Positions 11,450 through 20,859 of a stretch of 64,000 nucleotides of DNA are shown in pieces. The stretch comes from Helicobacter colisuis (GTDB lineage Bacteria; Campylobacterota; Campylobacteria; Campylobacterales; Helicobacteraceae). Within the stretch, counting starts at the first letter, position 1, and the number at the start of each line of letters is the position of its first letter. The stretch is from contig NZ_JAMOKX010000003.1 of the NCBI RefSeq assembly GCF_023646285.1, positions 1 to 64,000 on the forward strand, in the 5' to 3' direction. The position numbers and the translations under genes were made by a program. The notes beneath the pieces are model-generated. The model was not told where the DNA came from. It worked only from the letters and a program-made list of their open reading frames with translations, and made no database searches.

Positions 11450-12651
11450 AAATGAAAAAACCTACACTTAGTGTCGCTTTATTACAAAAAATTTTTGTAG
11501 CTGCTAATATAAGGCGTTGGAATGATCAAGCTACTCCAGTAGAATTTTATGAGCTAGATAAACAAGCCCATAAAATCGTGATTGCTTACCTTTTGGCGCA
11601 TTTTGAAGAGATTGAAAATGGCAAAAAAATCGATTGGGAGCGATTGATTTTGCAGTTTTGTTATGAATTTTTTGAGCGCATTATTCTTACTGATATTAAA
11701 CCTCCTGTATTCCATAAGCTTACACAAACGCACAATAAAGAACTTGTGGATTTTGTATGTAAAGAATTAGAAGAGGATTTGGGTAGATTTGCTTTTTTTG
11801 AATCAATGCGAAAATATTTATATGGAGAGATTGAGAATCTTGAGAAAGAGATTCTTAAAGCCTCGCATTATTATGCTTCAAAATGGGAATTTGATATTAT
11901 TTATCATTTTAATCCAAAAATGTATGATGTGCAAAATATTAAAAATATCATTGATAGGCAAGTAGAAGAGCATTATCATTTAGCCGGTATTAAGCAGATT
12001 GTGTTGTATGAGGATATGAGAGAGCTTGTAGCGATGTTTGGACAGCTTAGGTTTCAGAAGCGTTGGAGTCAGACTCCAAGGGTTCCTCCTACTTCAGTCT
12101 TGGGACATACTTTAGTTGTAGCACTTTGTGCTTATTTGTTAGGTTGTGATTTGGGATTTTGTCGGCAAATGCAGATTAATCACTTTTTGTGTGGATTATT
12201 CCATGATTTACCAGAGATTCTAACGAGAGATATTATTTCTCCTATTAAACGCAGCGTAGAAGGTTTAGATGAATTTATAAAGCAAATTGAAGAAGAAGAG
12301 GTAAGAGAAAAGATACTTTCAAAGGTTCCAGAAGCTATTAAAAAAGATATTTTGTATTTTACGCAAAATGAATTTACAAATCGCTATAAAACGACTAAAG
12401 GAGTTGTGTATTTGCCTAAAGGTGAAGAGTTTTTAGGAAAGTATAATGAAGATTCTTGTTGTGCTATTTATGGAGAATTTTTAAAATTTTGCGATCATTT
12501 GAGTGCTTTTTTGGAGGCTAGAATCTCTATGCGACATGGGATTTCAAGTAGAGAATTAGAAGAGGGTGCAAGAAATTTGGAGTATTTATATAATGCAAAA
12601 GAAATAAATGGCGTGGATTTGGGTTATTTATTTAGGGAGTTTAAGGCTTAA
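11446..12651 (+). CDS. HD-domain phosphohydrolase family protein
   Basis: The 401-residue protein has an HD-type metal-binding core: His in GHTLVVA (about residue 222), HD in GLFHDLPE (about 252-253) and a later Asp in FCDHLSAF. This is the arrangement of YfbR-like/HD nucleotide or phosphate-ester hydrolases. The N-terminal 200 residues are charged and helical with no known domain. The substrate cannot be inferred. The start ATG overlaps the stop of the preceding micro-gene, and the stop lies just ahead of the UPF0126 gene, so the three probably form one unit. Confidence 0.8.
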   Translation: MKMKKPTLSVALLQKIFVAANIRRWNDQATPVEFYELDKQAHKIVIAYLLAHFEEIENGKKIDWERLILQFCYEFFERIILTDIKPPVFHKLTQTHNKELVDFVCKELEEDLGRFAFFESMRKYLYGEIENLEKEILKASHYYASKWEFDIIYHFNPKMYDVQNIKNIIDRQVEEHYHLAGIKQIVLYEDMRELVAMFGQLRFQKRWSQTPRVPPTSVLGHTLVVALCAYLLGCDLGFCRQMQINHFLCGLFHDLPEILTRDIISPIKRSVEGLDEFIKQIEEEEVREKILSKVPEAIKKDILYFTQNEFTNRYKTTKGVVYLPKGEEFLGKYNEDSCCAIYGEFLKFCDHLSAFLEARISMRHGISSRELEEGARNLEYLYNAKEINGVDLGYLFREFKA

Positions 12652-12652
12652 A

Positions 12653-13282
12653 ATGCTTTTGACTATTTTGTATATCATTGGAATCACAGCAGAGGGAATG
12701 ACAGGTGCGCTTGCAGCAGGGCGACATAATATGGATTGGTTTGGGGTGATTTTTATTGCTTGTGTTACAGCTATTGGTGGAGGATCGATTCGGGATATTT
12801 TGTTTGGGCATTATCCGCTTACTTGGGTAGCGCATCCGGAATATTTGGTTATTGTTTGTGTGGCGGCATTGATAACCACTAGAATCCCTTATTTTGTAGA
12901 GCGTTTTGAAAAAGCTTTTTTGATTTTAGATGCACTAGGTTTGGCGGTGTTTAGTGTGATTGGCGCTAGAATTGGAATGGATTTTCACCCAAGTGGTGCA
13001 ATGGCAGTGGCTGGAGCGGTAATTACGGGTGTGTTTGGGGGAATTTTGCGAGATATTTTTTGCGCTAGGATTCCACTTGTTTTTCAAAAAGAGCTTTATG
13101 CAAGTGTGGCTTTGATTGTTGGTAGCTTATATGCTGCTTTGGAATTTGTTAGTCAAAATTATTTTTATCTCAATGAGGATTTGGTGATTATAGGTTCTTT
13201 GCTGTTGGGATTTGTGATTAGATTGGTTGCTATTAGGTATCATTTGGGACTTCCAACTTTTAAATATATCCCCAAAAATTAG
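12653..13282 (+). CDS. UPF0126 / TRIC-like membrane protein
   Basis: A 209-residue integral membrane protein with the two tandem UPF0126 repeats: AGRHNMDWFGVIFIA with GGGSIRDILFG in the first half and GARIGMDFHPSG with GGILRDIFC in the second. Family members are TRIC-type channels or, in E. coli YicG, a glycine transporter. About seven membrane spans are visible. The start at 12653 directly follows the stop of the HD gene; an upstream in-frame ATG at 12608 lies inside that gene and is unlikely. Confidence 0.88.
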   Translation: MLLTILYIIGITAEGMTGALAAGRHNMDWFGVIFIACVTAIGGGSIRDILFGHYPLTWVAHPEYLVIVCVAALITTRIPYFVERFEKAFLILDALGLAVFSVIGARIGMDFHPSGAMAVAGAVITGVFGGILRDIFCARIPLVFQKELYASVALIVGSLYAALEFVSQNYFYLNEDLVIIGSLLLGFVIRLVAIRYHLGLPTFKYIPKN

Positions 13283-13308
13283 TTTTCATTTATCAATTAT
13301 TTACTTTT

Positions 13309-13322
13309 TTGATTTAAATCAA
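13309..13322. promoter_or_regulatory. Perfect FNR/CRP-type palindrome upstream of nrfHA
   Basis: TTGATTTAAATCAA matches the TTGAT-N4-ATCAA consensus of FNR-family regulators exactly. It lies about 82 bases ahead of the nrfH start, a distance suited to activation. Low-oxygen control of nitrite reduction is known elsewhere. In Campylobacter the CRP-family regulator NssR uses a different site, so which regulator binds here is inference. Confidence 0.6.
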
Positions 13323-13403
13323 GGCAAAATTTTTTAGAAGTGATTAAAATTTCAAAATTGGATTTAAAATTTTTAAATTCAAAAATTTCTCAAGGAGCGT
13401 AAA

Positions 13404-13913
13404 TTGGAAGGTAATAAACCTAAAAAACCGCTCTCATTTATGGCAGGATTGCTAGGGTTTTTGTGCGTTGTGATTGTTGTTATAGGGCTTTATACCTTTT
13501 ATAATGCAAAGGGTTTGTCTTATTTTAGCAATGATAGCGAAGCTTGTAACAATTGCCACATTATGAATGATGTTTATAATGATTGGTCAAGGGGGGCACA
13601 TTCACAAAAAATAGCCGGTAAGCCACGCGCAACTTGCAATGATTGTCATTTGCCACATAACTTTGTGGAAAAATGGGTTGCAAAAGCAGAAAGTGGAGTG
13701 GGACACGCCTATGCTTTTACCTTTAAGCTAGATGTTTTGCCAACAAACTTAACTGCAACGCAAAAATCAAAAAATATGATTCAAGATAATTGTGTGCGCT
13801 GTCATAGTGAAATGGTTAGCAATGTTGTAAATCCAACAACAAATCCACATGGAAATGGGTCGCTTAGCTGTGTGTCTTGTCACGAAAGTGTGGGACATAA
13901 AAGAGGTTTTTAA
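13404..13913 (+). CDS. nrfH: Cytochrome c nitrite reductase small subunit NrfH
   Basis: NrfH is a membrane-anchored tetrahaem quinol dehydrogenase that passes electrons to NrfA. The 169-residue protein has one N-terminal membrane span (about residues 12-33) and four haem-binding motifs: CNNCH, CNDCH, CVRCH and CVSCH. The start is TTG 13404, preceded by AAGGAG; no ATG is well placed. It is 20 bases ahead of nrfA in the conserved nrfHA order of Campylobacterota. Confidence 0.95.
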   Translation: MEGNKPKKPLSFMAGLLGFLCVVIVVIGLYTFYNAKGLSYFSNDSEACNNCHIMNDVYNDWSRGAHSQKIAGKPRATCNDCHLPHNFVEKWVAKAESGVGHAYAFTFKLDVLPTNLTATQKSKNMIQDNCVRCHSEMVSNVVNPTTNPHGNGSLSCVSCHESVGHKRGF

Positions 13914-13932
13914 ATTATTTTAGGAGGTTAAA

Positions 13933-15777
13933 ATGCAAAAGAAATCACCTGTATTGCCAATTTTAGTTATTGTTGCAGTGATTATTATTGCAGGGTTGTT
14001 ATGGTTAAATAGTGATATTGCTAAAAAGCAATCTGAAGGAACTGGAGGAATTAGCTCAAAGGGCTTTGTGGAAATGAGCGATGATAATCCAACTTTTGAT
14101 CATTGGGGTAAAAATTTCCCCGATTATTTAGATATGTATTTGACGGTGGAAACAGAGAAGCCTATTTCAACAGAATTTGGTGGAAATCTAGCTTATTCAA
14201 AGCTTATTCGCTATCCACAGCTTACAATTCTTTGGGCGGGATATCCATTTAGTCTTGATGCTAATGAGGAAAGAGGGCATTTTTGGATTCAAGTTGATCA
14301 GATGGATACGGCAAGAAACAATAAAGATTTTTTAAATGCTCATGGTTTTGCGGCTTTTAATGGGCAGCCTACAGCTTGTATGAATTGTCATAGTGGTTGG
14401 AGTCCGTGGTTACTTAAAAATATGGGAATTGGAGATACTCCAGAAGAGAAATGGATTTCTTTTAACTCTACAAAATATTGGACAATGATTAAGAATGTGC
14501 CTGAAGTAGAAGGTGTTGTTGATCATAGCGGACCACATGGAGGGACAAGAATGGGAGTAACTTGTGCAGATTGCCATAATCCAAATGATATGCAATTGCG
14601 TCTTACAAGACAAGCGGCTATTAATGCATTAGTAAAATTTAGGGGTTATGAACCTGATCCAGTAACAGGGGTAAAGGCTTCAAGAGAAGAGATGAGAACG
14701 CTTGTGTGCTCACAATGTCATGTGGAATATTATTTTAAACCAACAGGAACAAAAGTAAAAGCAATAGGTGAATCAATTGCTAATGATCCAAGTAAAAAGT
14801 GGTGGAATGGCACACAAAAAACTTATGATGAAATTGATGTTTGGAGAGATGGAAACAAACCTACAGAAATTGAAGTTGATGGCTTAGAGCTTGTATTCCC
14901 TTGGAGTGAATGGAAGAGAAATGAGCCTTTTAGAATTGAAATGTTTGATGCGCATTATGAAAAAATAAGAGATGTGTTTGACAAAGATTGGGCGCATAAA
15001 TTTACTAAAGCACCGATGCTTAAGATTCAGCACCCAGAATCAGAGCTTTATAGTGGTGGTGTGCATGCGGCTAATGGCGTAAGCTGTGCAGATTGCCATA
15101 TGCCTTATATTAGAAAAGGTTCTAAGAAAATGACACAGCACAATATTACTTCACCATTGCAAGATATTAATGCAGCATGCAAGTCTTGCCACACTCAAAG
15201 TGAAGAATATCTTAGACAACAAGTGGCAGATATTCAAAAATCTGTAGCTTATGATTTAAGAAGTGCAGAATATGCAATGGTAAGTTTAATTGAAGATATT
15301 AAAGTGTTGCGTGAAAAACTTGGTGCAATGCCTAGTTATCAAACCAATGGCAAACCTGATGATGCAAAAATTTCTGCAGCATTAAAAGAACCTTTGGAGT
15401 TGCACAGAAAAGGTCAAATGAGAGGTGATTTTGTGGGTGCTGAAAACTCAACTGGTTTCCATAATCCAAGAGAGGCAAGTAGAATGTTACTTCAAGCTGT
15501 TGAAATGGCTAGAATGGGGCAAACAAAGCTTGTAGAAATTGCTAATGCAAATGGAATCAAAGACTTTAAAACTTCTAATTTAGGTTTTGAAGATATTCAA
15601 AAATATAATCCAGGGGAGATTCGTTATAAAGTGGATTTGAATGGACATAAAGCAGGTGAGCGATATTATAAACATGAAGAAATTAATGGTCCTGCTCCAA
15701 AAGAACTTTTGGAATTAGATAAGAACAATAAGCCTTATAATTATAGGGTGATTGATTCTAAAACTTCTTCTTATTGA
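13933..15777 (+). CDS. nrfA: Cytochrome c nitrite reductase NrfA
   Basis: The periplasmic pentahaem enzyme reduces nitrite to ammonium with six electrons. The 614-residue protein has an uncleaved or signal-type N-terminal span (about residues 8-27) and five haem sites: CMNCH, CADCH, CSQCH, CADCH and CKSCH. The first site, the catalytic haem, is CXXCH and not the CXXCK of E. coli and Wolinella, as also described for Campylobacter jejuni; a special haem lyase for CXXCK is then unnecessary. The length is longer than E. coli NrfA but usual for this group. A good ribosome site (AGGAGG) precedes 13933. Confidence 0.96.
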   Translation: MQKKSPVLPILVIVAVIIIAGLLWLNSDIAKKQSEGTGGISSKGFVEMSDDNPTFDHWGKNFPDYLDMYLTVETEKPISTEFGGNLAYSKLIRYPQLTILWAGYPFSLDANEERGHFWIQVDQMDTARNNKDFLNAHGFAAFNGQPTACMNCHSGWSPWLLKNMGIGDTPEEKWISFNSTKYWTMIKNVPEVEGVVDHSGPHGGTRMGVTCADCHNPNDMQLRLTRQAAINALVKFRGYEPDPVTGVKASREEMRTLVCSQCHVEYYFKPTGTKVKAIGESIANDPSKKWWNGTQKTYDEIDVWRDGNKPTEIEVDGLELVFPWSEWKRNEPFRIEMFDAHYEKIRDVFDKDWAHKFTKAPMLKIQHPESELYSGGVHAANGVSCADCHMPYIRKGSKKMTQHNITSPLQDINAACKSCHTQSEEYLRQQVADIQKSVAYDLRSAEYAMVSLIEDIKVLREKLGAMPSYQTNGKPDDAKISAALKEPLELHRKGQMRGDFVGAENSTGFHNPREASRMLLQAVEMARMGQTKLVEIANANGIKDFKTSNLGFEDIQKYNPGEIRYKVDLNGHKAGERYYKHEEINGPAPKELLELDKNNKPYNYRVIDSKTSSY

Positions 15778-15784
15778 TTTTTTC

Positions 15785-15817
15785 TTAGAGATTCTAGGTG
15801 AAACTTAGAATCTCTAA
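15785..15817 (+). terminator. Terminator after nrfA
   Basis: TTAGAGATTCTA (15785-15796) and TAGAATCTCTAA (15806-15817) form a perfect 12-bp stem just after the nrfA stop codon. Confidence 0.8.
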
Positions 15818-15966
15818 AATTAAAATTACATTTCTTGCTTTGCCTTTTACTTTAGTTTATCTTCAAAATTTTTTGTTTATAAAATTTAAAATCTTTGTTT
15901 TAGTTAATTAAATATTTAAAAAAATAAGGATAGAATCTTAAAAAAATTCTTAACGAGGTTTTAAAT

Positions 15967-16782
15967 ATGAAAAAAATACTTTTGAGTTCAGCTATAGCAT
16001 TTTCTTTATTGCAGGGTGTGAGTTTTGCAGAGACTTTTGCTAAGGTTAATGGTGATGAGATTACAGAAAAAGATATTGCAGCACTTATGAGAGCGATGCC
16101 GGGGGTTTCTTTTGCGCAATTACCACAAGAAGCAAAAGATCAAGTGGTGAATCAGGCTATCGAAAGAAAACTTTTAATTGCTCAAGCCAAGAAAGAGGGT
16201 ATTGAAAAATCAAAAGAATTTAAAAATGCTTTAGAAAGCGTTAAGGAAGACTTGGCATTAGAAGTTTGGATGCGCCAAGAAATGGAAAAAGTGAAGGTTT
16301 CTAGCTCTGAAATTGAAAAATTCTATAATCAAAATAAGGCTAAATTTGTTCAGCCAGAAACTGCTAAAGTTAAGCATATTTTAGTTAGTAGCGAAGCAGA
16401 TGCTAAAAGCATTATTGCTGAACTTAAAAAAGCAGGTAAAAATGTTGCAAGTAAGTTTGAGGAACTTGCCAAAGCAAAATCTAAAGATGGTAGTGCGCAA
16501 AATGGCGGAGAATTAGGTTGGATTGCAAAAGGTCAAGTTGTCCCAGAGTTTGCAGATGCGGCTTTCAAGCTTGATAAGGGTAAATACACTCAAACTCCAG
16601 TAAAAACACAATTTGGATACCATGTGATTTATGTTGATGATAAACGCCCAACAACAACTTTAGGACTTAAAGAAGTGAGTGAGCAAATTGAGCAAAATCT
16701 AAAATTGACAAAATTCCAAGAGAATGTTAGAAAAGAAGGTCAAGATTTGCGCGCTAAAGCTAAAGTAGAAATTATTAAATAA
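15967..16782 (+). CDS. peb4: Periplasmic peptidyl-prolyl isomerase (PEB4/Cbf2-like)
   Basis: A 271-residue secreted SurA-like foldase/chaperone for outer-membrane proteins. The signal peptide ends SFA-E near residue 21. An N-terminal helical chaperone part precedes a parvulin (PpiC) domain from about residue 133, marked by AKVKHILVSSEADAK, GGELGWI and FGYHVIYVDD. The order peb4-fba-efp matches that around H. pylori HP0175-HP0177, which supports the assignment. It leads a run of closely spaced plus-strand genes. Confidence 0.93.
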   Translation: MKKILLSSAIAFSLLQGVSFAETFAKVNGDEITEKDIAALMRAMPGVSFAQLPQEAKDQVVNQAIERKLLIAQAKKEGIEKSKEFKNALESVKEDLALEVWMRQEMEKVKVSSSEIEKFYNQNKAKFVQPETAKVKHILVSSEADAKSIIAELKKAGKNVASKFEELAKAKSKDGSAQNGGELGWIAKGQVVPEFADAAFKLDKGKYTQTPVKTQFGYHVIYVDDKRPTTTLGLKEVSEQIEQNLKLTKFQENVRKEGQDLRAKAKVEIIK

Positions 16783-16790
16783 GGGCTTAT

Positions 16791-17714
16791 ATGTTAGTTT
16801 GTGGAAATGCAATTTTGCAAAAGGCTAATCAAGAAAACTATGGAGTAGGGGCATTTAATTTTGTAAATTATGAAATGCTTAGTGCTATTTTTGAAGCAGC
16901 AAATCTTAAAAATTCGCCTATTATTGTCCAAGCCAGTGAAGGGGCTATTAAATATATGGGGATTGATATGGCAGTGGGAATGGTAAAGATTCTTGCTAAT
17001 CGTTATCCACATATTCCTGTTGCATTGCATTTGGATCATGGGACTAGTTTTGAATCTTGTGTTCGCGCTATTAGGGCAGGATTTACTTCAGTAATGATTG
17101 ATGCTAGTCATCATCCTTTTGAAGAAAACTTAGCAGAGACAAAAAAAGTGGTTGAAGTTGCTCATATCGCAGGTGTAAGTGTAGAAGCAGAACTTGGAAG
17201 ATTAATGGGAATTGAAGATAATATTTCAGTAGATGAAAAAGACGCTTGTTTGGTAAATCCACAAGAAGCAGAAGAATTTGTTAAAGAATCCAAAGTAGAT
17301 TTTTTAGCTCCTGCTATTGGGACAAGTCATGGTGCATTTAAATTTAAAGGAGAACCAAAGCTTGATTTTGAGCGATTGCAAGAAGTGAAGCGCAGGACTA
17401 AGATTCCGCTTGTTCTTCATGGTGCTAGTGCGATTCCTGATTATGTGAGATCGAGTTTTTTAAACACAGGTGGAGATTTAAAAGGAAGCAAGGGTGTACC
17501 TTTTGATTTCTTGCAAGAAGCTATAAAGGGTGGGATTAATAAGGTTAATACAGACACTGATTTGCGAATAGCCTTTATGGCAGAAGTTAGACGCGTAGCC
17601 AATGAAGATAAAACACAATTTGATTTGCGTAAATTCTTTGCCCCTGCTAAGGAAGCAATGGTTAGGGTTATGGCAGAGAGAATGGATATTTTGGGAAGTT
17701 CAAATAAAATTTAA
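16791..17714 (+). CDS. fba: Class II fructose-bisphosphate aldolase
   Basis: This zinc enzyme interconverts fructose 1,6-bisphosphate with glyceraldehyde 3-phosphate and dihydroxyacetone phosphate, mainly for gluconeogenesis in these organisms. The 307-residue protein has the zinc-site LHLDHG near residue 83, EAELG, the GTSHGAFK loop, LHGAS and [11 protein letters not shown], all class II marks. It begins 8 bases after peb4 and ends 14 before efp. Confidence 0.96.
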   Translation: MLVCGNAILQKANQENYGVGAFNFVNYEMLSAIFEAANLKNSPIIVQASEGAIKYMGIDMAVGMVKILANRYPHIPVALHLDHGTSFESCVRAIRAGFTSVMIDASHHPFEENLAETKKVVEVAHIAGVSVEAELGRLMGIEDNISVDEKDACLVNPQEAEEFVKESKVDFLAPAIGTSHGAFKFKGEPKLDFERLQEVKRRTKIPLVLHGASAIPDYVRSSFLNTGGDLKGSKGVPFDFLQEAIKGGINKVNTDTDLRIAFMAEVRRVANEDKTQFDLRKFFAPAKEAMVRVMAERMDILGSSNKI

Positions 17715-17728
17715 TAAAAAGGAAAAAA

Positions 17729-18292
17729 ATGGCTTATTCAATGGGAGATTTAAAAAAAGGTTTAAAGATTGAGTTAGAGGGTGTCCCCTATAGAATCACA
17801 GAATATCAACATGTAAAGCCTGGTAAAGGTGCTGCATTTGTGCGAGTAAAAATGAAATCTTTTTTAGATGGTCGAGTGCTAGAAAAAACTTTTCATGCCG
17901 GCGATAAATGCGAAGAGCCAAATTTGCAAGAAAAATCAATGCAGTTTCTTTATCACGATGGAGACTTCTTTCAATTTATGGATAATGAAACTTACGAGCA
18001 AATTGGCTTGAGTGAAGATCAAGTTGGCGATGTTGCAAAGTGGATGACAGAATCAATGGTAGTAAGTATTTTATTCCATAATGGCAAAGCAATATCGGTT
18101 GATGTGCCACAAACGGTTGAGTTAAAAGTAGTAGAAACTCCACCAAATTTTAAAGGCGATACGACAAGTGCAAGTAAAAAACCTGCTACTTTAGAAACAG
18201 GTACGGTCGTGCAAGTGCCTTACCATGTTTTAGAGGGTGATTTGATTCGTGTTAATACTGAAACAGGCGAATACCTAGATAAAGTTAAATAA
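17729..18292 (+). CDS. efp: Translation elongation factor P
   Basis: EF-P helps ribosomes through proline stretches. The 187-residue protein has the usual three-domain length. The loop [12 protein letters not shown] (about residues 30-41) carries the lysine that is modified in many bacteria. The C-terminus [10 protein letters not shown] is the usual signature. It is third in the conserved peb4-fba-efp group. Confidence 0.97.
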   Translation: MAYSMGDLKKGLKIELEGVPYRITEYQHVKPGKGAAFVRVKMKSFLDGRVLEKTFHAGDKCEEPNLQEKSMQFLYHDGDFFQFMDNETYEQIGLSEDQVGDVAKWMTESMVVSILFHNGKAISVDVPQTVELKVVETPPNFKGDTTSASKKPATLETGTVVQVPYHVLEGDLIRVNTETGEYLDKVK

Positions 18293-18300
18293 GGTATCTA

Positions 18301-18852
18301 ATGGCAAAGATTTTGATTCCACTTGGCAAGGGTTTTGAAGAATTAGAAGCAATTACGATTATTGATGTTTTAAGAAGAGTGGGTTGCGAAGTCGTGGTTG
18401 CTAGTTTAAATGATTCTTTAGAGGTGATTTCTCAAGGTGGTATAAAAGTTATTGCAGATGCTTCGCTTAGAGAAATCAATAGGTCTAGTTTAGATGCGGT
18501 TGTTTTTCCTGGAGGTTGGGAAGGAACACAGAATCTTATCGCTTCTAGTGAATTAAAAGAAATTGTTTTGAAATTGCACTCTGATTGTAAAATTATCGCT
18601 GCTATTTGCGCTGCCCCATTGGTACTTTTTAAAATGGGTGTATTAGAAAATTGTGATTTCACTTGTTATCCGGGTATTGAAAAAAATATAGAAAATATAA
18701 ATTATAAAAAAGATAAAAATGTGATTCAAAGTGGTCATATTATCACCTCAAAAGGACCTGCAACTGCTTTAGAATTTGCATTTTATTTGGCTGAAATTTT
18801 AGCTTCAAAACAAAAAGCTCAAGAAATTAAAGAAGGAATGTTAGCTTCTTGA
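18301..18852 (+). CDS. DJ-1/PfpI family protein
   Basis: A 183-residue DJ-1-superfamily protein. The nucleophile Cys lies in AAICAAPLVLF (about residue 102), with the VFPGGWEG strand before it and SKGPATALEFA near the end, closest to the YajL/DJ-1 branch. Members act in stress protection or glyoxal metabolism; the exact reaction here is not determined. Its stop overlaps the start of the next gene. Confidence 0.88.
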   Translation: MAKILIPLGKGFEELEAITIIDVLRRVGCEVVVASLNDSLEVISQGGIKVIADASLREINRSSLDAVVFPGGWEGTQNLIASSELKEIVLKLHSDCKIIAAICAAPLVLFKMGVLENCDFTCYPGIEKNIENINYKKDKNVIQSGHIITSKGPATALEFAFYLAEILASKQKAQEIKEGMLAS

Positions 18853-20144
18853 AATCTTTTAAAGTTCTAATCCCATTAGCCTTTCTAGCCCTTTTTTTTG
18901 GCGGTTGTTTGCTAGGTTATAGGGATATAATCTATAACTCACAAAACTTTTCTACAGAACAAGTTGTAAAAAAAGTTATTAATCAAGCAGTGGATACGAC
19001 TTTAGAAGTAGCAAAATCTAATGCTGAACCGACTTTAGATACGGCTATTAATGCACTCTTAGAAGAAGTTTTGGATTCTGAGCAATTAGAAAGTCTTATT
19101 AAAAATCTTCAAGCTAATTTTAAAAAAATTGTTGCACAATTAACGCAAAAAGTTATCCAAAATTGGGGTAAAGATGATGCGCAAACTGCTTCCCAAGAAG
19201 TGTATGTAAAATATACTGATTCTTACCTATCTCGCGCGGAAGTTGATTTTGCTAAAGGTGTGATTTTAGTTTCAACTTTGGATATTAAAAATCCCAAAGA
19301 AGCCTTACACAAAGCGATTGTAACGACCTTGCTTACCCCAGATGATCCAGAAAAGGTGGATTTGTATTCGGATAAAGAGGTGGTTTATTCAGGGACTCCT
19401 TATTTGGCAAATTTGGTCAAGGATAATGAGGGAAAAGTGATTTTGTATCCGTGGAGGGCAAATCGCTATGCAACTTATTTGATTGATAATAGCTTAAAAA
19501 CAAGGGAAATAAAAGAAGAAGGACAGAAAAAGGTTGTCTATTATGTGCAGTTTGATATGGTGGCAGATAGAGAGATTCAAAGTGAGCATAAATATGGTGA
19601 ATATGTGGCGCTATATGCTAAAGAGTATGGCATAGAACAAGCTTTGATTTTTGCTATTATTAAAACAGAAAGCAGCTTTAATCCTTATGCGGTTAGTCAT
19701 ATTCCTGCTTATGGACTTATGCAAGTCGTTCCTGCAAGTGCTGGGCGAGATGTTTATAGAGCGCTAAATAACAAAGATGGTATTCCAACTAAAGAGATGC
19801 TATTTACCCCAAAGATTAATATTCAATATGGTTCGACTTATTTGGATATTCTTTTTTCGCGTTATTTAACAGGGATTAAAAATAGCCTTTCTCACGAATA
19901 TTGTGTGATTGCTGCTTATAACACGGGGAGTGGAAATGTGCTTTCAGTTTTTCATAAAGATAGAAAAAAAGCAGTTGAAGTGATTAACTCTATGACTTCA
20001 GCAGAAGTGTATCGCAAACTTAGAACCTCATTGAAATATGAAGAAGCACGCAATTATTTATTAAAAGTAACCAATGCCAAAAAAGAGTTTCAAGCTACCG
20101 CTAAAAATGTAAATGATTCTTCTATTTTGCTTAGTGTGAGATAA
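18849..20144 (+). CDS. mltC: Membrane-bound lytic murein transglycosylase, MltC-like
   Basis: The 431-residue protein cleaves peptidoglycan glycan strands. It begins with a lipoprotein-type signal (hydrophobic span then GGC near residue 20), has an N-terminal helical domain, and a C-terminal SLT domain with the catalytic Glu in IKTESSFNP, then AYGLMQVVP and AAYNTGSGNV. The start is TTG 18849, overlapping the TGA of the previous gene; no ATG fits the signal peptide better. The stop overlaps the next start by one base. Confidence 0.88.
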   Translation: MKSFKVLIPLAFLALFFGGCLLGYRDIIYNSQNFSTEQVVKKVINQAVDTTLEVAKSNAEPTLDTAINALLEEVLDSEQLESLIKNLQANFKKIVAQLTQKVIQNWGKDDAQTASQEVYVKYTDSYLSRAEVDFAKGVILVSTLDIKNPKEALHKAIVTTLLTPDDPEKVDLYSDKEVVYSGTPYLANLVKDNEGKVILYPWRANRYATYLIDNSLKTREIKEEGQKKVVYYVQFDMVADREIQSEHKYGEYVALYAKEYGIEQALIFAIIKTESSFNPYAVSHIPAYGLMQVVPASAGRDVYRALNNKDGIPTKEMLFTPKINIQYGSTYLDILFSRYLTGIKNSLSHEYCVIAAYNTGSGNVLSVFHKDRKKAVEVINSMTSAEVYRKLRTSLKYEEARNYLLKVTNAKKEFQATAKNVNDSSILLSVR

Positions 20145-20857
20145 TGGAAATTTTTGAAATTATTCAAAGCTCAAAACCTTGTAGTTATTTAGAGGGAATA
20201 GAATCTAAATTTCGTTATTTTTATATTAAGCAGTGCAGTAAAGAATTTTATGATTTGTTGTTACAGCGGGGTTGGAGGCGTTTTGGGTGTTATTTTTTTG
20301 TGCCTATTTGTCAAGGTTGTGAGGAATGTATTTCAATTCGCCAAGATTGTGAAAATTTCATTTTTTCAAAGTCTCATCAAAGAATCCTAAAAAATCCATT
20401 AAAGCTTAAAATTACAAGACCAAGAGTGAGTTTTGAGCATTTGGAGCTTTATGAAAAATATCATAGAGTAATGCACGATAAAAAAGGTTGGGAGTATCAA
20501 AAAAGCACTTTAGAAATTTATTATGAAACCTTTGTTCAGGGTTATCAAGATTTTGGTTATGAATTTGACTATTATTATGAAGAAAAGCTAGTTGGAGTGG
20601 CGCTAGTTGATGTTTTAGATAATGCAATTTCGGCTGTGTATTGTTATTACGATCACGATTTTAAAAAATTTTCTATTGGAAGTTATTCTATTCTTAAACA
20701 AATTGCCTTTGCAAAAGAGTATAATATCAAATATCTTTATCCTGGGTATTGGATAAAAGACCATTATTCTATGGGATATAAAGAAAAATTTAAACCTTTT
20801 GAAGTGCTTCAAAACCGCCCTAATTTAAATGAATATTCTATTTGGATAAAGGAGTAA
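20144..20857 (+). CDS. bpt: Aspartate/glutamate leucyltransferase (arginyltransferase family)
   Basis: Bpt/Ate proteins attach an amino acid from aminoacyl-tRNA to the N-terminus of acidic or damaged proteins, marking them for ClpS/ClpAP in the N-degron route. The 237-residue protein shows the N-terminal Cys region (KPCSYLEG, CQGCEECISIR) and the C-terminal GNAT-like part with YLYPGYWIKDH and GYKEKFKPFE. The length is typical. Whether it transfers Leu or Arg is not provable here. Confidence 0.88.
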   Translation: MEIFEIIQSSKPCSYLEGIESKFRYFYIKQCSKEFYDLLLQRGWRRFGCYFFVPICQGCEECISIRQDCENFIFSKSHQRILKNPLKLKITRPRVSFEHLELYEKYHRVMHDKKGWEYQKSTLEIYYETFVQGYQDFGYEFDYYYEEKLVGVALVDVLDNAISAVYCYYDHDFKKFSIGSYSILKQIAFAKEYNIKYLYPGYWIKDHYSMGYKEKFKPFEVLQNRPNLNEYSIWIKE

Positions 20858-20859
20858 TC

